Origin: an uncultured Bacilli bacterium
GTDB lineage: Bacteria > Bacillota_I > Bacilli_A > RF39 > UBA660
Direction of reading: 5' to 3'
Assembly: GCA_944332375.1 (NCBI GenBank)
Contig: CALVJU010000017.1
Location: 1 to 6,465, forward strand
Length of the DNA: 6,465 bases
Under the pieces are notes generated by a model. It did not search any database. It was given only the letters and a program-made list of their open reading frames with translations, and had not been told where the DNA came from. Below are positions 1 through 4,878 of the stretch, piece after piece; the stretch's first letter is position 1; every line of letters begins with the position of its first letter. The position numbers were made by a program, and so were the translations under genes.

Positions 1-111
1 CAAGGTAAATCTCATAATAATGCTGTTTGTCATGTTGCTCATAAACTCACTAGAGTTATTTTTCATATGCTTAAAGAGAATATAGATTTCAAAGAACAAT
101 TAGAAAATTAA
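1..111 (+). CDS. IS110-family transposase, C-terminal end (partial)
   Basis: The first 36 codons are open from the left edge and end in TAA at 109-111. They read QGKSHNNAVCHVAHKLTR, then VIFHMLKENIDF and a short tail. The pattern GK(S/P)H-x-x-A-x-x-x-V-A-x-KL-x-R-x-(I/V)-(F/Y)-H-(L/M)-L-K is the usual C-terminal signature of IS110/IS1111-type DEDD transposases (after the Transposase_20 domain). These enzymes use a serine in the C-terminal half and a RuvC-like N-terminal domain, and they are guided by an element-encoded bridge RNA. Only the tail is visible, so neither catalytic domain can be checked. The structured non-coding DNA directly downstream fits the family. The family call rests on motif recall over 36 residues. 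The start lies outside the window. Confidence 0.8.
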   Translation, partial: QGKSHNNAVCHVAHKLTRVIFHMLKENIDFKEQLEN

Positions 112-127
112 TTTTATGCCGAGAAAA

Positions 128-325
128 CTTTTTACAAGTAAAGAAATATTTTTTGCCTTAATGGAGTCTAATGATTATTGTTTTTATTTTTTTAAAACAA
201 TAATCACTTAAACGACTATAATCATTAAAAATATTTCTGCTTGTCAAAAGAAATTTGGAATAAATTTAATTTTCATAATCTGACCGAATTTTTTAAAAAT
301 TTATCGACGTTCGGTCTTTTCGTCG
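128..325 (+). ncRNA. Candidate bridge RNA (seekRNA) of the IS110/IS1111 element
   Basis: There is no ORF here, but there are two nested or adjacent stem systems. The outer stem pairs 128-132 with 246-250, 134-138 with 240-244, and 142-153 with 227-238 (12 bp). Inside it, 172-184 pairs perfectly with 194-206 (13 bp, 9-nt loop 185-193). Between these two stems is a large internal loop with strands 154-171 and 207-226. A second element pairs 282-288 (GACCGAA) with 310-316 (TTCGGTC) around an AT-rich inner hairpin. It competes with a CGACG/CGTCG stem (305-309 with 321-325). Known bridge RNAs have two such stem-flanked internal loops, one for target and one for donor. Location, size and architecture fit, but transcription is unproven. 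AT-richness makes some pairing likely by chance, although the 12- and 13-bp stems are hard to dismiss. Confidence 0.45.
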
Positions 326-356
326 TGCCAACTTTTACTATTTCATATATATTTCA

Positions 357-386
357 ATAATGTTCAATTTTCTATTGACACATTAT
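357..386. repeat. 12-bp hairpin at the IS/cysS junction
   Basis: Positions 357-368 pair with 374-386, giving 12 base pairs with a single bulged C at 379 and a 5-nt loop (TTTCT, 369-373). The hairpin lies 9 nt beyond the cysS stop codon (on the minus strand) and close to the expected right end of the IS. No T-run follows it on either strand, so it is not a standard intrinsic terminator. It could be a terminal or subterminal structure of the IS or a 3' stabilising hairpin for cysS mRNA. A TTGACA hexamer pointing out of the IS lies inside its 3' arm (375-380). Confidence 0.5.
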
Positions 387-395
387 AGTTGGTCT

Positions 396-1793
396 CTATT
401 TTATCTTCTCAAAAGTCGTTCCTTCTCTTGTATCTTTGATCATAATTCCCATCTCATTTAATGTCTCACGAATCTGATCTGCTCTCTCATAATCTTTTTC
501 TTTCTTCGCCTTTGTTCTTTCTTCAATCAAAGACAATACTTTTTCTTTTAACTCTGCATCAATCGTTTCTGTTTCTAACAGTGATAAAGAAAGTACTTGA
601 TCAAAAGATTGAATCAGTTCTAACTTTGTCTTTCCACTCATAGAACTTTTCAATACATCATATAAAACAGTCAAAGCATTTGCTGTATTCAAATCATCAC
701 TAAGTGCTTCTTGAAACTGTTTCTGATACATCTGATAAGCTTCTTGATCTACCGTTCCATCTGCATGTTCCATAATATGTTTTACTTTATTTTTTAAAGA
801 TTGATAAGAAGAAACCGCACGATCTAATGACTCATAAGTAAAGACAAGTTGTTTTCGATAATGAGATTCTAAACAAAAATAACGATAACTCAAAGGATCA
901 TATCCTTTTTTCTCTAATAGCGACAATGTTAAAAACTCACCATTACTTTTACTCATCTTTCCTGTCTCATCATTGAGATATTCTCCATGCATCCAATAAC
1001 GACACCAAGAATGACCTAAATATGCTTCACTTTGGGCAATCTCATTCGTATGATGAGGAAAAATATTATCTACTCCACCACAGTGAATATCTAAATATTC
1101 CCCAAGAAAATGAATCGCAATATTAGAACATTCAATATGCCATCCAGGATAACCAACACCCCAAGGACTATCCCACTTCATTGCTTGATCATTAAACTTA
1201 GAATTCGTAAACCATAGTCCAAAATCAGCGGGATTCTTTTTAGAATTATCTGCTTCTACTTCATCACGAACTGCTACCTTTAAATCATCCGGATTCTTAC
1301 CAGACAATTCATAATAATTTGGCATCTTGGAAACATCAAAATAAACATTTCCATTTGCTTGATAAGCATATCCATCTTTCAATAACTTTTTAATCATTCG
1401 AATATAATCTTCAATATGATCCGATGCTTTGGAAACATACTGTGGCTTTTTGATGTTTAGTTTCTTACAATCCTCAAAAAACTCTTTGGTATAAAAATCC
1501 GCAATCTCATAGACACTCTTCTTTTCACGAAGTGCCCCTTTCAACATCTTATCTTCACCATCATCAGAGTCATCTGTCAAATGCCCTACATCTGTAATAT
1601 TCATCGTTCTCGTCACATGATATCCAAGATATTCTAGAGATTTTTCTAAAATATCTTCAAAGATATATGTACGTAAATTCCCAATATGTGCATAATTATA
1701 AACCGTTGGTCCACAAGTATACATCTTTACTTCTTTTCCTTCTCTTGGGACAAAAGGTTCTATTTTTTTTGTCAGTGTATTATAAACTTTCAT
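396..1793 (-). CDS. cysS: Cysteinyl-tRNA synthetase
   Basis: This is a cytoplasmic class I aminoacyl-tRNA synthetase that joins cysteine to tRNA-Cys using ATP. It has 465 aa, the normal family length. ATG at 1791-1793 is chosen as start because it gives the typical MKVYNTLT N-terminus. It also has an AGAGAGGTG ribosome binding site (1802-1810) 8 nt upstream; a farther in-frame ATG at 1829 would add 12 residues unlike the family and is rejected. The CGPTVYNYAHIGN motif carries the HIGH-box variant HIGN at 36-39. KMSKS is at 279-283. The zinc site that selects cysteine is complete: C27, C222 (WHIECS), H247 and E251 (FPHHTNE), with the 25- and 4-residue spacings of the E. coli enzyme. The C-terminal helical anticodon domain ends in the common IKDTREGT tail. 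It lies 45 nt downstream of the cysK-like gene and is probably cotranscribed with it. The stop is TAG; IS DNA follows directly. Confidence 0.97.
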   Translation of the reverse strand: MKVYNTLTKKIEPFVPREGKEVKMYTCGPTVYNYAHIGNLRTYIFEDILEKSLEYLGYHVTRTMNITDVGHLTDDSDDGEDKMLKGALREKKSVYEIADFYTKEFFEDCKKLNIKKPQYVSKASDHIEDYIRMIKKLLKDGYAYQANGNVYFDVSKMPNYYELSGKNPDDLKVAVRDEVEADNSKKNPADFGLWFTNSKFNDQAMKWDSPWGVGYPGWHIECSNIAIHFLGEYLDIHCGGVDNIFPHHTNEIAQSEAYLGHSWCRYWMHGEYLNDETGKMSKSNGEFLTLSLLEKKGYDPLSYRYFCLESHYRKQLVFTYESLDRAVSSYQSLKNKVKHIMEHADGTVDQEAYQMYQKQFQEALSDDLNTANALTVLYDVLKSSMSGKTKLELIQSFDQVLSLSLLETETIDAELKEKVLSLIEERTKAKKEKDYERADQIRETLNEMGIMIKDTREGTTFEKIK

Positions 1794-1838
1794 CTTTGTT
1801 GCACCTCTCTTTTCAATATTATAACACAAAGTGATTTC

Positions 1839-2783
1839 CTACGCTTCGATTATTTCAAAATTTAACAATTCAATCGAAGAAACCAGTTTACTCTCTAATG
1901 GTTTGGTCAACATCGTCGATAAATATTTCTTAGAATCATCTGGACAAACCGTAACATTTTTTCGCTTTCCATTTGTTTGAATCGCAAGCAACACATTTGC
2001 CCCACTGGTAATTCCAACACCAAGACCGAGTTGTGATAATTTTTGTGCCATACAGATCGCATCGTTTGAAGAAACTAAGTGGATTTCATCAATCAGATCA
2101 CGATCCACTAACTCTGGAATAAAATCATCTCCAATTCCTTCTAATAAGTGAGAAGAAGCATATCCTTGACTGAGAAGTGGAGATTCCGCTGGTTCTAAAG
2201 CAATCACTTTTGTTTCGCGGTCTTTCTCTTTCAGTCTTTTTCCAACTCCCATCAACGTTCCCCCTGTTCCAATTCCCGAGATAAATCCTCCAATCGGTTC
2301 TGGTATTTGATCTAAAATTTCTCTTCCCGTTTCCTCATAATGAGCGAGTACATTTTCTTGATTTTCAAACTGTCTTGGACAAAATCCTCCCAATCTTTTT
2401 GCCATTTGTTTGGATTGATCAATACACGCTTGAAACCCTCCTTCTTCTTTTGAAATCAGATGCACTTCTGCCCCATATAATCTCATTAACTGTACTCGTT
2501 CTAAACTCACCCAATCTGGCATAAAAATCACAACAGGATGGTGAAAATAAGCACCAAGAGCAGAAAAAGAAATCCCCGTATTCCCACTCGTTGCTTCTAC
2601 AATCGGCATCTTTTCACGAAGTTTTCCCTCTTCTTTTGCTCGTTTTAAAATACGGTATGCGATTCGATCTTTAATACTTCCTGTCAAATTAAAATACTCT
2701 ACTTTCACATAAATATAATCCACTTGATTTTGATAACGATAATATAACTTTAACATCGGTGTATTTCCAATTAATCCCTTCAT
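1839..2783 (-). CDS. cysK: Cysteine synthase family PLP enzyme (O-acetylserine sulfhydrylase-like)
   Basis: This 314-aa fold-type II PLP enzyme probably makes L-cysteine from O-acetylserine and sulfide in the cytoplasm. It starts IGNTPMLKL (5-13). The PLP Schiff-base lysine is K38 in LTGSIKDR. The substrate loop TSGNTG is at 65-70, the PLP-phosphate loop GTGGT at 172-176, the GIGDDFIPE segment near 216-224, and the GITSGAN motif with the pyridine-contacting serine S260. Some sequence differs from textbook CysK: NLTGSIKDR instead of NPGGSVKDR, and FCPRQFEN instead of the usual NQFEN context. This puts it in the broader cysteine synthase/cystathionine beta-synthase-like group, so the O-acetylserine substrate is inferred. 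ATG at 2781-2783 has an AAGGGAGGA site just upstream. No clear promoter, T-box or riboswitch is visible in the 93 nt before it. It is followed by cysS, so the pair likely forms a cysteine supply-and-use operon. Confidence 0.85.
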   Translation of the reverse strand: MKGLIGNTPMLKLYYRYQNQVDYIYVKVEYFNLTGSIKDRIAYRILKRAKEEGKLREKMPIVEATSGNTGISFSALGAYFHHPVVIFMPDWVSLERVQLMRLYGAEVHLISKEEGGFQACIDQSKQMAKRLGGFCPRQFENQENVLAHYEETGREILDQIPEPIGGFISGIGTGGTLMGVGKRLKEKDRETKVIALEPAESPLLSQGYASSHLLEGIGDDFIPELVDRDLIDEIHLVSSNDAICMAQKLSQLGLGVGITSGANVLLAIQTNGKRKNVTVCPDDSKKYLSTMLTKPLESKLVSSIELLNFEIIEA

Positions 2784-2787
2784 AAAT

Positions 2788-2795
2788 CCTCCCTT
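2788..2795 (-). promoter_or_regulatory. Ribosome binding site of the cysK-like gene
   Basis: On the minus strand this reads AAGGGAGG, followed by ATTT and the ATG. The spacing is short but functional-looking, and it supports the start at 2783. Confidence 0.65.
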
Positions 2796-2836
2796 CTTTC
2801 TATCACATTCAATTCTAAAAAAGAAGTGACTAGTTC

Positions 2837-2865
2837 TTGCATTTTCAATCTTTCTATGTTATTAT
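2837..2865 (+). promoter_or_regulatory. Promoter of the CAT tRNA gene
   Basis: A -35 box TTGCAT (2837-2842) and a -10 box TATTAT (2860-2865) are separated by exactly 17 nt. The predicted transcript starts about 2871-2873, only a few bases before the tRNA 5' end at 2877. The promoter diverges from the cysK-like gene. A palindromic ACTAGT (2829-2834) lies just upstream, but no regulator can be assigned to it. Confidence 0.7.
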
Positions 2866-2876
2866 ATAGAAGTCAT

Positions 2877-2953
2877 GGACCTTTAGCTCAGTTGGTTAGA
2901 GCATCCGGCTCATAACCGGGCGGTCGTAGGTTCGAGTCCTACAAGGTCCACCA
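2877..2953 (+). tRNA. tRNA with CAT anticodon (elongator Met or Ile2)
   Basis: This is a complete 77-nt cloverleaf. The acceptor stem is GGACCTT/AAGGTCC, the D stem GCTC/GAGC and the anticodon stem TCCGG/CCGGG (one T-G wobble). The loop is CTCATAA with anticodon CAT at 2911-2913. The T stem is GTAGG/CCTAC with a TTCGAGT loop, discriminator A2950 and encoded CCA 2951-2953. It lacks initiator features: the first acceptor pair is G-C and matched, and there is no run of three G-C pairs in the anticodon stem in initiator style. The acceptor sequence resembles Bacillota tRNAs that are often Ile2, whose C34 is converted to lysidine by TilS to read AUA. The genomic sequence alone does not settle Met against Ile2. 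Confidence 0.95.
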
Positions 2954-2964
2954 TGAGTGGAATG

Positions 2965-2996
2965 AAGAGTCTTGGTTTTCAAGACTTTTTCTTTTG
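2965..2996 (+). terminator. Intrinsic terminator of the CAT tRNA
   Basis: AGTCTTG (2968-2974) pairs with CAAGACT (2980-2986) across a GTTTT loop. The stem can be extended by G-T and A-T pairs to about 10 bp. A TTTTTCTTTT tract follows. On the opposite strand the hairpin is followed by CATTCC rather than a T-run, so it is probably specific to the plus strand. Confidence 0.8.
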
Positions 2997-2998
2997 CT

Positions 2999-3319
2999 TT
3001 AATTCCAACTTATTTTCGCATCATTATCTGGTAGAAAAGCATTCTCTGGATGTTCAGGTTGATAATTCACTTTTACTTGATTTCCTACCATTACAGGAAT
3101 TCCTGTTTTGATTGCAATCAATGGTTTCGCACGATAACCAATCGGAAGAAAACCTATTTTTATTTTCTCATAAGGCTTATCTACAATTGGTTCTTTCAAC
3201 AAATACTGCTTTCCATTCACTTCATAGCGCACCACTAAAACATCAGAAACATCCTTTCCACGTCGTTTGATCTCTTGAATCGTTCCATAACAACTCTCTG
3301 TACAATCTTTTTTTCTCAT
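2999..3319 (-). CDS. Small DUF3592-like protein
   Basis: This 106-aa protein is probably beta-rich. The core reads VVRYEVNGKQY (29-39), then a stretch with IGFLPIGYRAKPLI (55-68), and ends VKVNYQPEHPENAFLPDN (82-99). The order V-Y-x-V-NGK-x-Y, then G-x-x-V-x-V-x-Y-x-P-x-x-P-x-x-A-x-L-x-DN is the pattern seen in DUF3592-type proteins. Those usually sit beside a membrane segment and have no known biochemical role. Here no transmembrane helix or signal peptide is seen. The N-terminus instead has a CTESC pair of cysteines (C6, C10) and a basic stretch. The ATG at 3317-3319 follows an AGGGATC site. It is convergent with the CAT tRNA and divergent from the phospholipase-like gene, with an 87-nt shared upstream region. 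The family assignment comes from pattern recall only. Confidence 0.75.
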   Translation of the reverse strand: MRKKDCTESCYGTIQEIKRRGKDVSDVLVVRYEVNGKQYLLKEPIVDKPYEKIKIGFLPIGYRAKPLIAIKTGIPVMVGNQVKVNYQPEHPENAFLPDNDAKISWN

Positions 3320-3357
3320 CTTGATCCCTACTCTCTTTTTTTATTGTAACATATAAT

Positions 3358-3385
3358 TTGACAAAATCCAGATTTGACGTATAAT
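3358..3385 (+). promoter_or_regulatory. Perfect-consensus sigma-A promoter
   Basis: TTGACA (3358-3363) and TATAAT (3380-3385) are both exact consensus, with a 16-nt spacer. The predicted start point is about 3391-3393, which is where the Shine-Dalgarno sequence GCAGGAGGTG (3392-3401) begins. The 5' leader would therefore be only about 15 nt. Confidence 0.85.
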
Positions 3386-3406
3386 CATTCTGCAGGAGGT
3401 GTGCTT

Positions 3407-3964
3407 ATGGCAAGTTCAACCATTCATTTAGCAGTTGCGAAAACGTATTTAAAACAACATCCAAATCTCAACCAAGAAGAAGTACTCGCAGGAACATTAT
3501 ATCCAGATTCCATCAAAGATAAAGAACGTCTACATTATTCTGAAAAAGATCGTGGTCCAAACCTTGTCACTCTTTTAAAAACAAAAGTAAACTTATATCG
3601 CTTTCTATTAGACCACGAACACCGTACTGACTTTGAAGAAGGATGGTTTCTTCATTTAGTGACAGACTATTTATTCTTCGAAGAATGTTTTACAAAAGAA
3701 TATTTGTCAAGCCATCGTTTTCCAGAATTCCATAAAGATCTTTACGATGCTTATGACTATCTTAGTCAATATATCACAGAGAAGTATCACCTAACAAAAG
3801 AAGACTATCAAGCATACCCAAATCTATACTTTCCAACACATCCCTACCAACCTTGTCTTTTCACCAAGGAACAAATTGATACTTTTATCGCGAGAGTTGC
3901 TTCTATCTCATTAGAAGATTATTCTAAAAAAGTAAAGAAATATCAAAGGAACGTGAAACCGTAG
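3407..3964 (+). CDS. Small zinc-dependent phospholipase C-like protein
   Basis: The protein has 185 aa. ATG 3407 is chosen because a strong AGGAGG lies 6 nt upstream and the sequence MASSTIHLAVAKTYL starts the family pattern. An earlier in-frame ATG at 3374 lies inside the promoter and is rejected. The pattern fits the Zn_dep_PLPC / S1-P1-nuclease-like helical family: an N-terminal H7 in TIHLAVAK, then GTLYPDS with D34, then H43 (LHYSEK), then EGWFLHLVTDYLFFEE with H83 and D87. These five residues are the plausible metal ligands. In the family they bind zinc and help cleave phosphodiester bonds, but many small bacterial members are uncharacterised. No signal peptide is seen, so a cytoplasmic place is likely and true phospholipase activity is doubtful. 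The C-terminus is basic. It is monocistronic. Its isoleucine codons are ATT/ATC only (0 of 6 ATA). Confidence 0.8.
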   Translation: MASSTIHLAVAKTYLKQHPNLNQEEVLAGTLYPDSIKDKERLHYSEKDRGPNLVTLLKTKVNLYRFLLDHEHRTDFEEGWFLHLVTDYLFFEECFTKEYLSSHRFPEFHKDLYDAYDYLSQYITEKYHLTKEDYQAYPNLYFPTHPYQPCLFTKEQIDTFIARVASISLEDYSKKVKKYQRNVKP

Positions 3965-3979
3965 AAAGTAATTTCTACC

Positions 3980-4017
3980 AAAGTCTCATGAGAACTTGAT
4001 ATTTTTTATTTGACTTT
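3980..4017 (+). terminator. Weak terminator candidate after the phospholipase-like gene
   Basis: AAGTCT (3981-3986) pairs with AGA-A-CTT (3991-3997), with one bulge and a CATG loop. GATATTTTTTATTT follows. An alternative longer pairing is AAAGTC (3980-3985) with GACTTT (4012-4017). A small TAGAAA-GTAA-TTTCTA hairpin starts at the stop codon (3962-3977). The stems are modest, so this is only a likely 3' end region. Confidence 0.4.
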
Positions 4018-4020
4018 CCA

Positions 4021-4054
4021 AAAGAAAAAAATGATCCATCCATACGATGAATCA
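4021..4054 (-). terminator. Intrinsic terminator of the HTH gene
   Basis: On the minus strand TGATTCATC pairs with GATGGATCA (plus 4046-4054 and 4032-4040), 9 bp with one G-T pair and a GTATG loop. TTTTTTTCTTT follows (plus 4021-4031). It starts 3 nt after the stop codon of the HTH gene. Confidence 0.85.
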
Positions 4055-4057
4055 ATC

Positions 4058-4276
4058 TTATTTTTTCTCAATGGTAATTGTAATATTGTTCTTACGAGCA
4101 ATATCTAATAAGGTCTGTATTCCATAATTGACTTGATCAGCTTCATATTTTTGAATACTAATTTCACTTTTTCCTAACTCTTTTGCGAACTGTTTTTGCG
4201 TCTTCTCGCTCCATTCACGCATAATCTTAATCAGTTCTCCTTTTGTATATTCATTATTTTTAATTACGACTTTCAT
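4058..4276 (-). CDS. Small XRE-type helix-turn-helix DNA-binding protein
   Basis: This 72-aa single-domain regulator has GELIKIMREWS (13-23) as helix 1. TQKQFAKELG (26-35) contains helix 2, with the usual Q27 and A31 positions, and KSEISIQKYE (36-45) is the recognition helix. NYGIQTLLDIARKNNI forms the following helices. The SQxxFAxxLGxSxxxIxxYE layout is classic HTH_3/Cro-like. There is no extra effector domain, so it probably acts as a dimeric repressor or as the antitoxin-like half of a pair, but no toxin gene is adjacent. The start ATG at 4274-4276 has an AAAGGTGG site (4283-4290). An 8-bp inverted repeat covers the start codon and a TATACT box upstream, which suggests autoregulation. It lies downstream of, and in the same direction as, the 112-aa orphan gene, with a 105-nt gap. 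Confidence 0.85.
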   Translation of the reverse strand: MKVVIKNNEYTKGELIKIMREWSEKTQKQFAKELGKSEISIQKYEADQVNYGIQTLLDIARKNNITITIEKK

Positions 4277-4307
4277 ATACTACCACCTTTAATTATTGAT
4301 AGTATAT
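4275..4307 (-). promoter_or_regulatory. Candidate self-operator of the HTH gene
   Basis: ATATACTA (4275-4282) and TAGTATAT (4300-4307) form a perfect 8-bp inverted repeat, 25 bp centre to centre and 17 nt apart. On the minus strand the outer half contains TATACT, a good -10 box. The inner half overlaps the ATG, and the ribosome binding site lies between. No good -35 box is seen. A dimeric HTH protein binding both halves would block its own transcription. If instead both halves are transcribed, they could form an RNA hairpin hiding the ribosome binding site. Confidence 0.5.
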
Positions 4308-4381
4308 CTAAAAAAAGTTACAGATTTTTAAAATCCATAACCTAATTATATGTTATTTTCCATTCAAGGATCTCATATTAT

Positions 4382-4720
4382 TTATTTCTTTTTCTGATGT
4401 TGCTCTATTTCAGAGCTAATTTCTCTCACATTAGAAAGTTCGATTGAAATCTTCTGATCAGCACTTTGAAAATAATAAGAACATGCGAAAGATTCTTTTG
4501 GGAATTCTAAAGAAGCAGGTGCAACTGTTGAGATAATTTGAGTTTCTGATTGAATATTTAAATGAATTTGATTCATAGAAAATTCACCAGATATAATGTA
4601 TTGGTTTCCACCAAAATCTTGCCCCAGCCCGTAAAAAAGAGGACTGTTTTCATGAATATTAATAAATCCTTGATACTCATTTTGATCATCTTGAATTATT
4701 CTAATTTGATATATTTCCAT
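4382..4720 (-). CDS. Unrecognised 112-aa protein
   Basis: I do not recognise a family. The protein is soluble-looking, acidic to neutral and probably beta-rich, with alternating hydrophobic segments (YQIRIIQDD, YQGFINIHE, QYIISGEFS, IHLNIQSETQIIST, KISIELSNV). It has a glycine-rich FYGLGQDFGGNQY segment around residues 29-41, one cysteine and a charged QHQKKK tail. There is no signal peptide or membrane helix. The ATG at 4718-4720 follows an AAAGGAG site (plus 4727-4733) with good spacing, which supports a real gene. It lies between tRNA-Leu, which is divergent, and the HTH gene, which is codirectional. The HTH protein might control it, but nothing proves a link. Confidence 0.7.
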   Translation of the reverse strand: MEIYQIRIIQDDQNEYQGFINIHENSPLFYGLGQDFGGNQYIISGEFSMNQIHLNIQSETQIISTVAPASLEFPKESFACSYYFQSADQKISIELSNVREISSEIEQHQKKK

Positions 4721-4829
4721 ACTAGACTCCTTTCTTTTATGAATGTCTCTTATTTTACTACTTTTTCCCTATGTTTACAACTACATGATGGATTAGAATG
4801 TTTCATTTTGGGAAAATTTAAAAAAGAAC

Positions 4830-4858
4830 TTGAAATATCTTTTTTTCTGTTGTATAAT
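4830..4858 (+). promoter_or_regulatory. Promoter of tRNA-Leu
   Basis: TTGAAA (4830-4835) and a perfect TATAAT (4853-4858) have a 17-nt spacer. Transcription should start near 4865, about 14 nt before the tRNA. Confidence 0.8.
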
Positions 4859-4878
4859 CATAGATGTATTAACGAATT

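Larger units (their letters stand above)
1..395 (+). mobile_element. IS110/IS1111-family insertion sequence, right part
   Basis: This is the transposase tail plus the AT-rich structured non-coding DNA up to the cysS stop codon. The exact right end cannot be fixed. These elements often lack long terminal inverted repeats and make no obvious target duplication, and the left end is outside the window. The end most likely falls between about 326 and 395, close to the hairpin at 357-386. A right non-coding part this long is more typical of the IS1111 subgroup, where the guide RNA lies downstream of the transposase, than of IS110 proper, where it lies upstream. The element points into the 3' end of cysS, whose coding sequence is intact. 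Confidence 0.55.

Noticed and set aside
112..330. CRISPR-like or tandem repeat array in the AT-rich left region
   Set aside because: The repeats are inverted and form hairpins; there is no regular repeat-spacer pattern.
461..643. Plus-strand ORF of 60 codons inside cysS
   Set aside because: It lies antisense to the well-supported cysS gene, with low-complexity Leu/Ser/Phe composition and no ribosome binding site; it is a shadow.
1794..1829. Upstream in-frame ATG extending CysS by 12 residues
   Set aside because: The extension includes the ribosome binding site of the chosen start and does not resemble the family N-terminus.
2821..2838. Imperfect palindrome around ACTAGT as an operator
   Set aside because: Arms are short and imperfect, and no cognate regulator can be named; too weak to annotate.
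2784..2876. T-box or cysteine-responsive riboswitch before the cysK-like gene
   Set aside because: Only 93 nt are available, shared with the tRNA promoter, and no T-box consensus, specifier stem or terminator/antiterminator pair is visible.
3050..3238. Plus-strand ORF of 62 codons antisense to the DUF3592-like gene
   Set aside because: Composition rich in Phe, Tyr and Ile mirrors the opposite strand; no ribosome binding site and a better gene on the minus strand.
4310..4381. Terminator after the 112-aa gene (minus strand)
   Set aside because: A GATTTT/AAAATC-type pairing with a later T-run exists, but the stem has almost no loop and is far from the T-run; not convincing.
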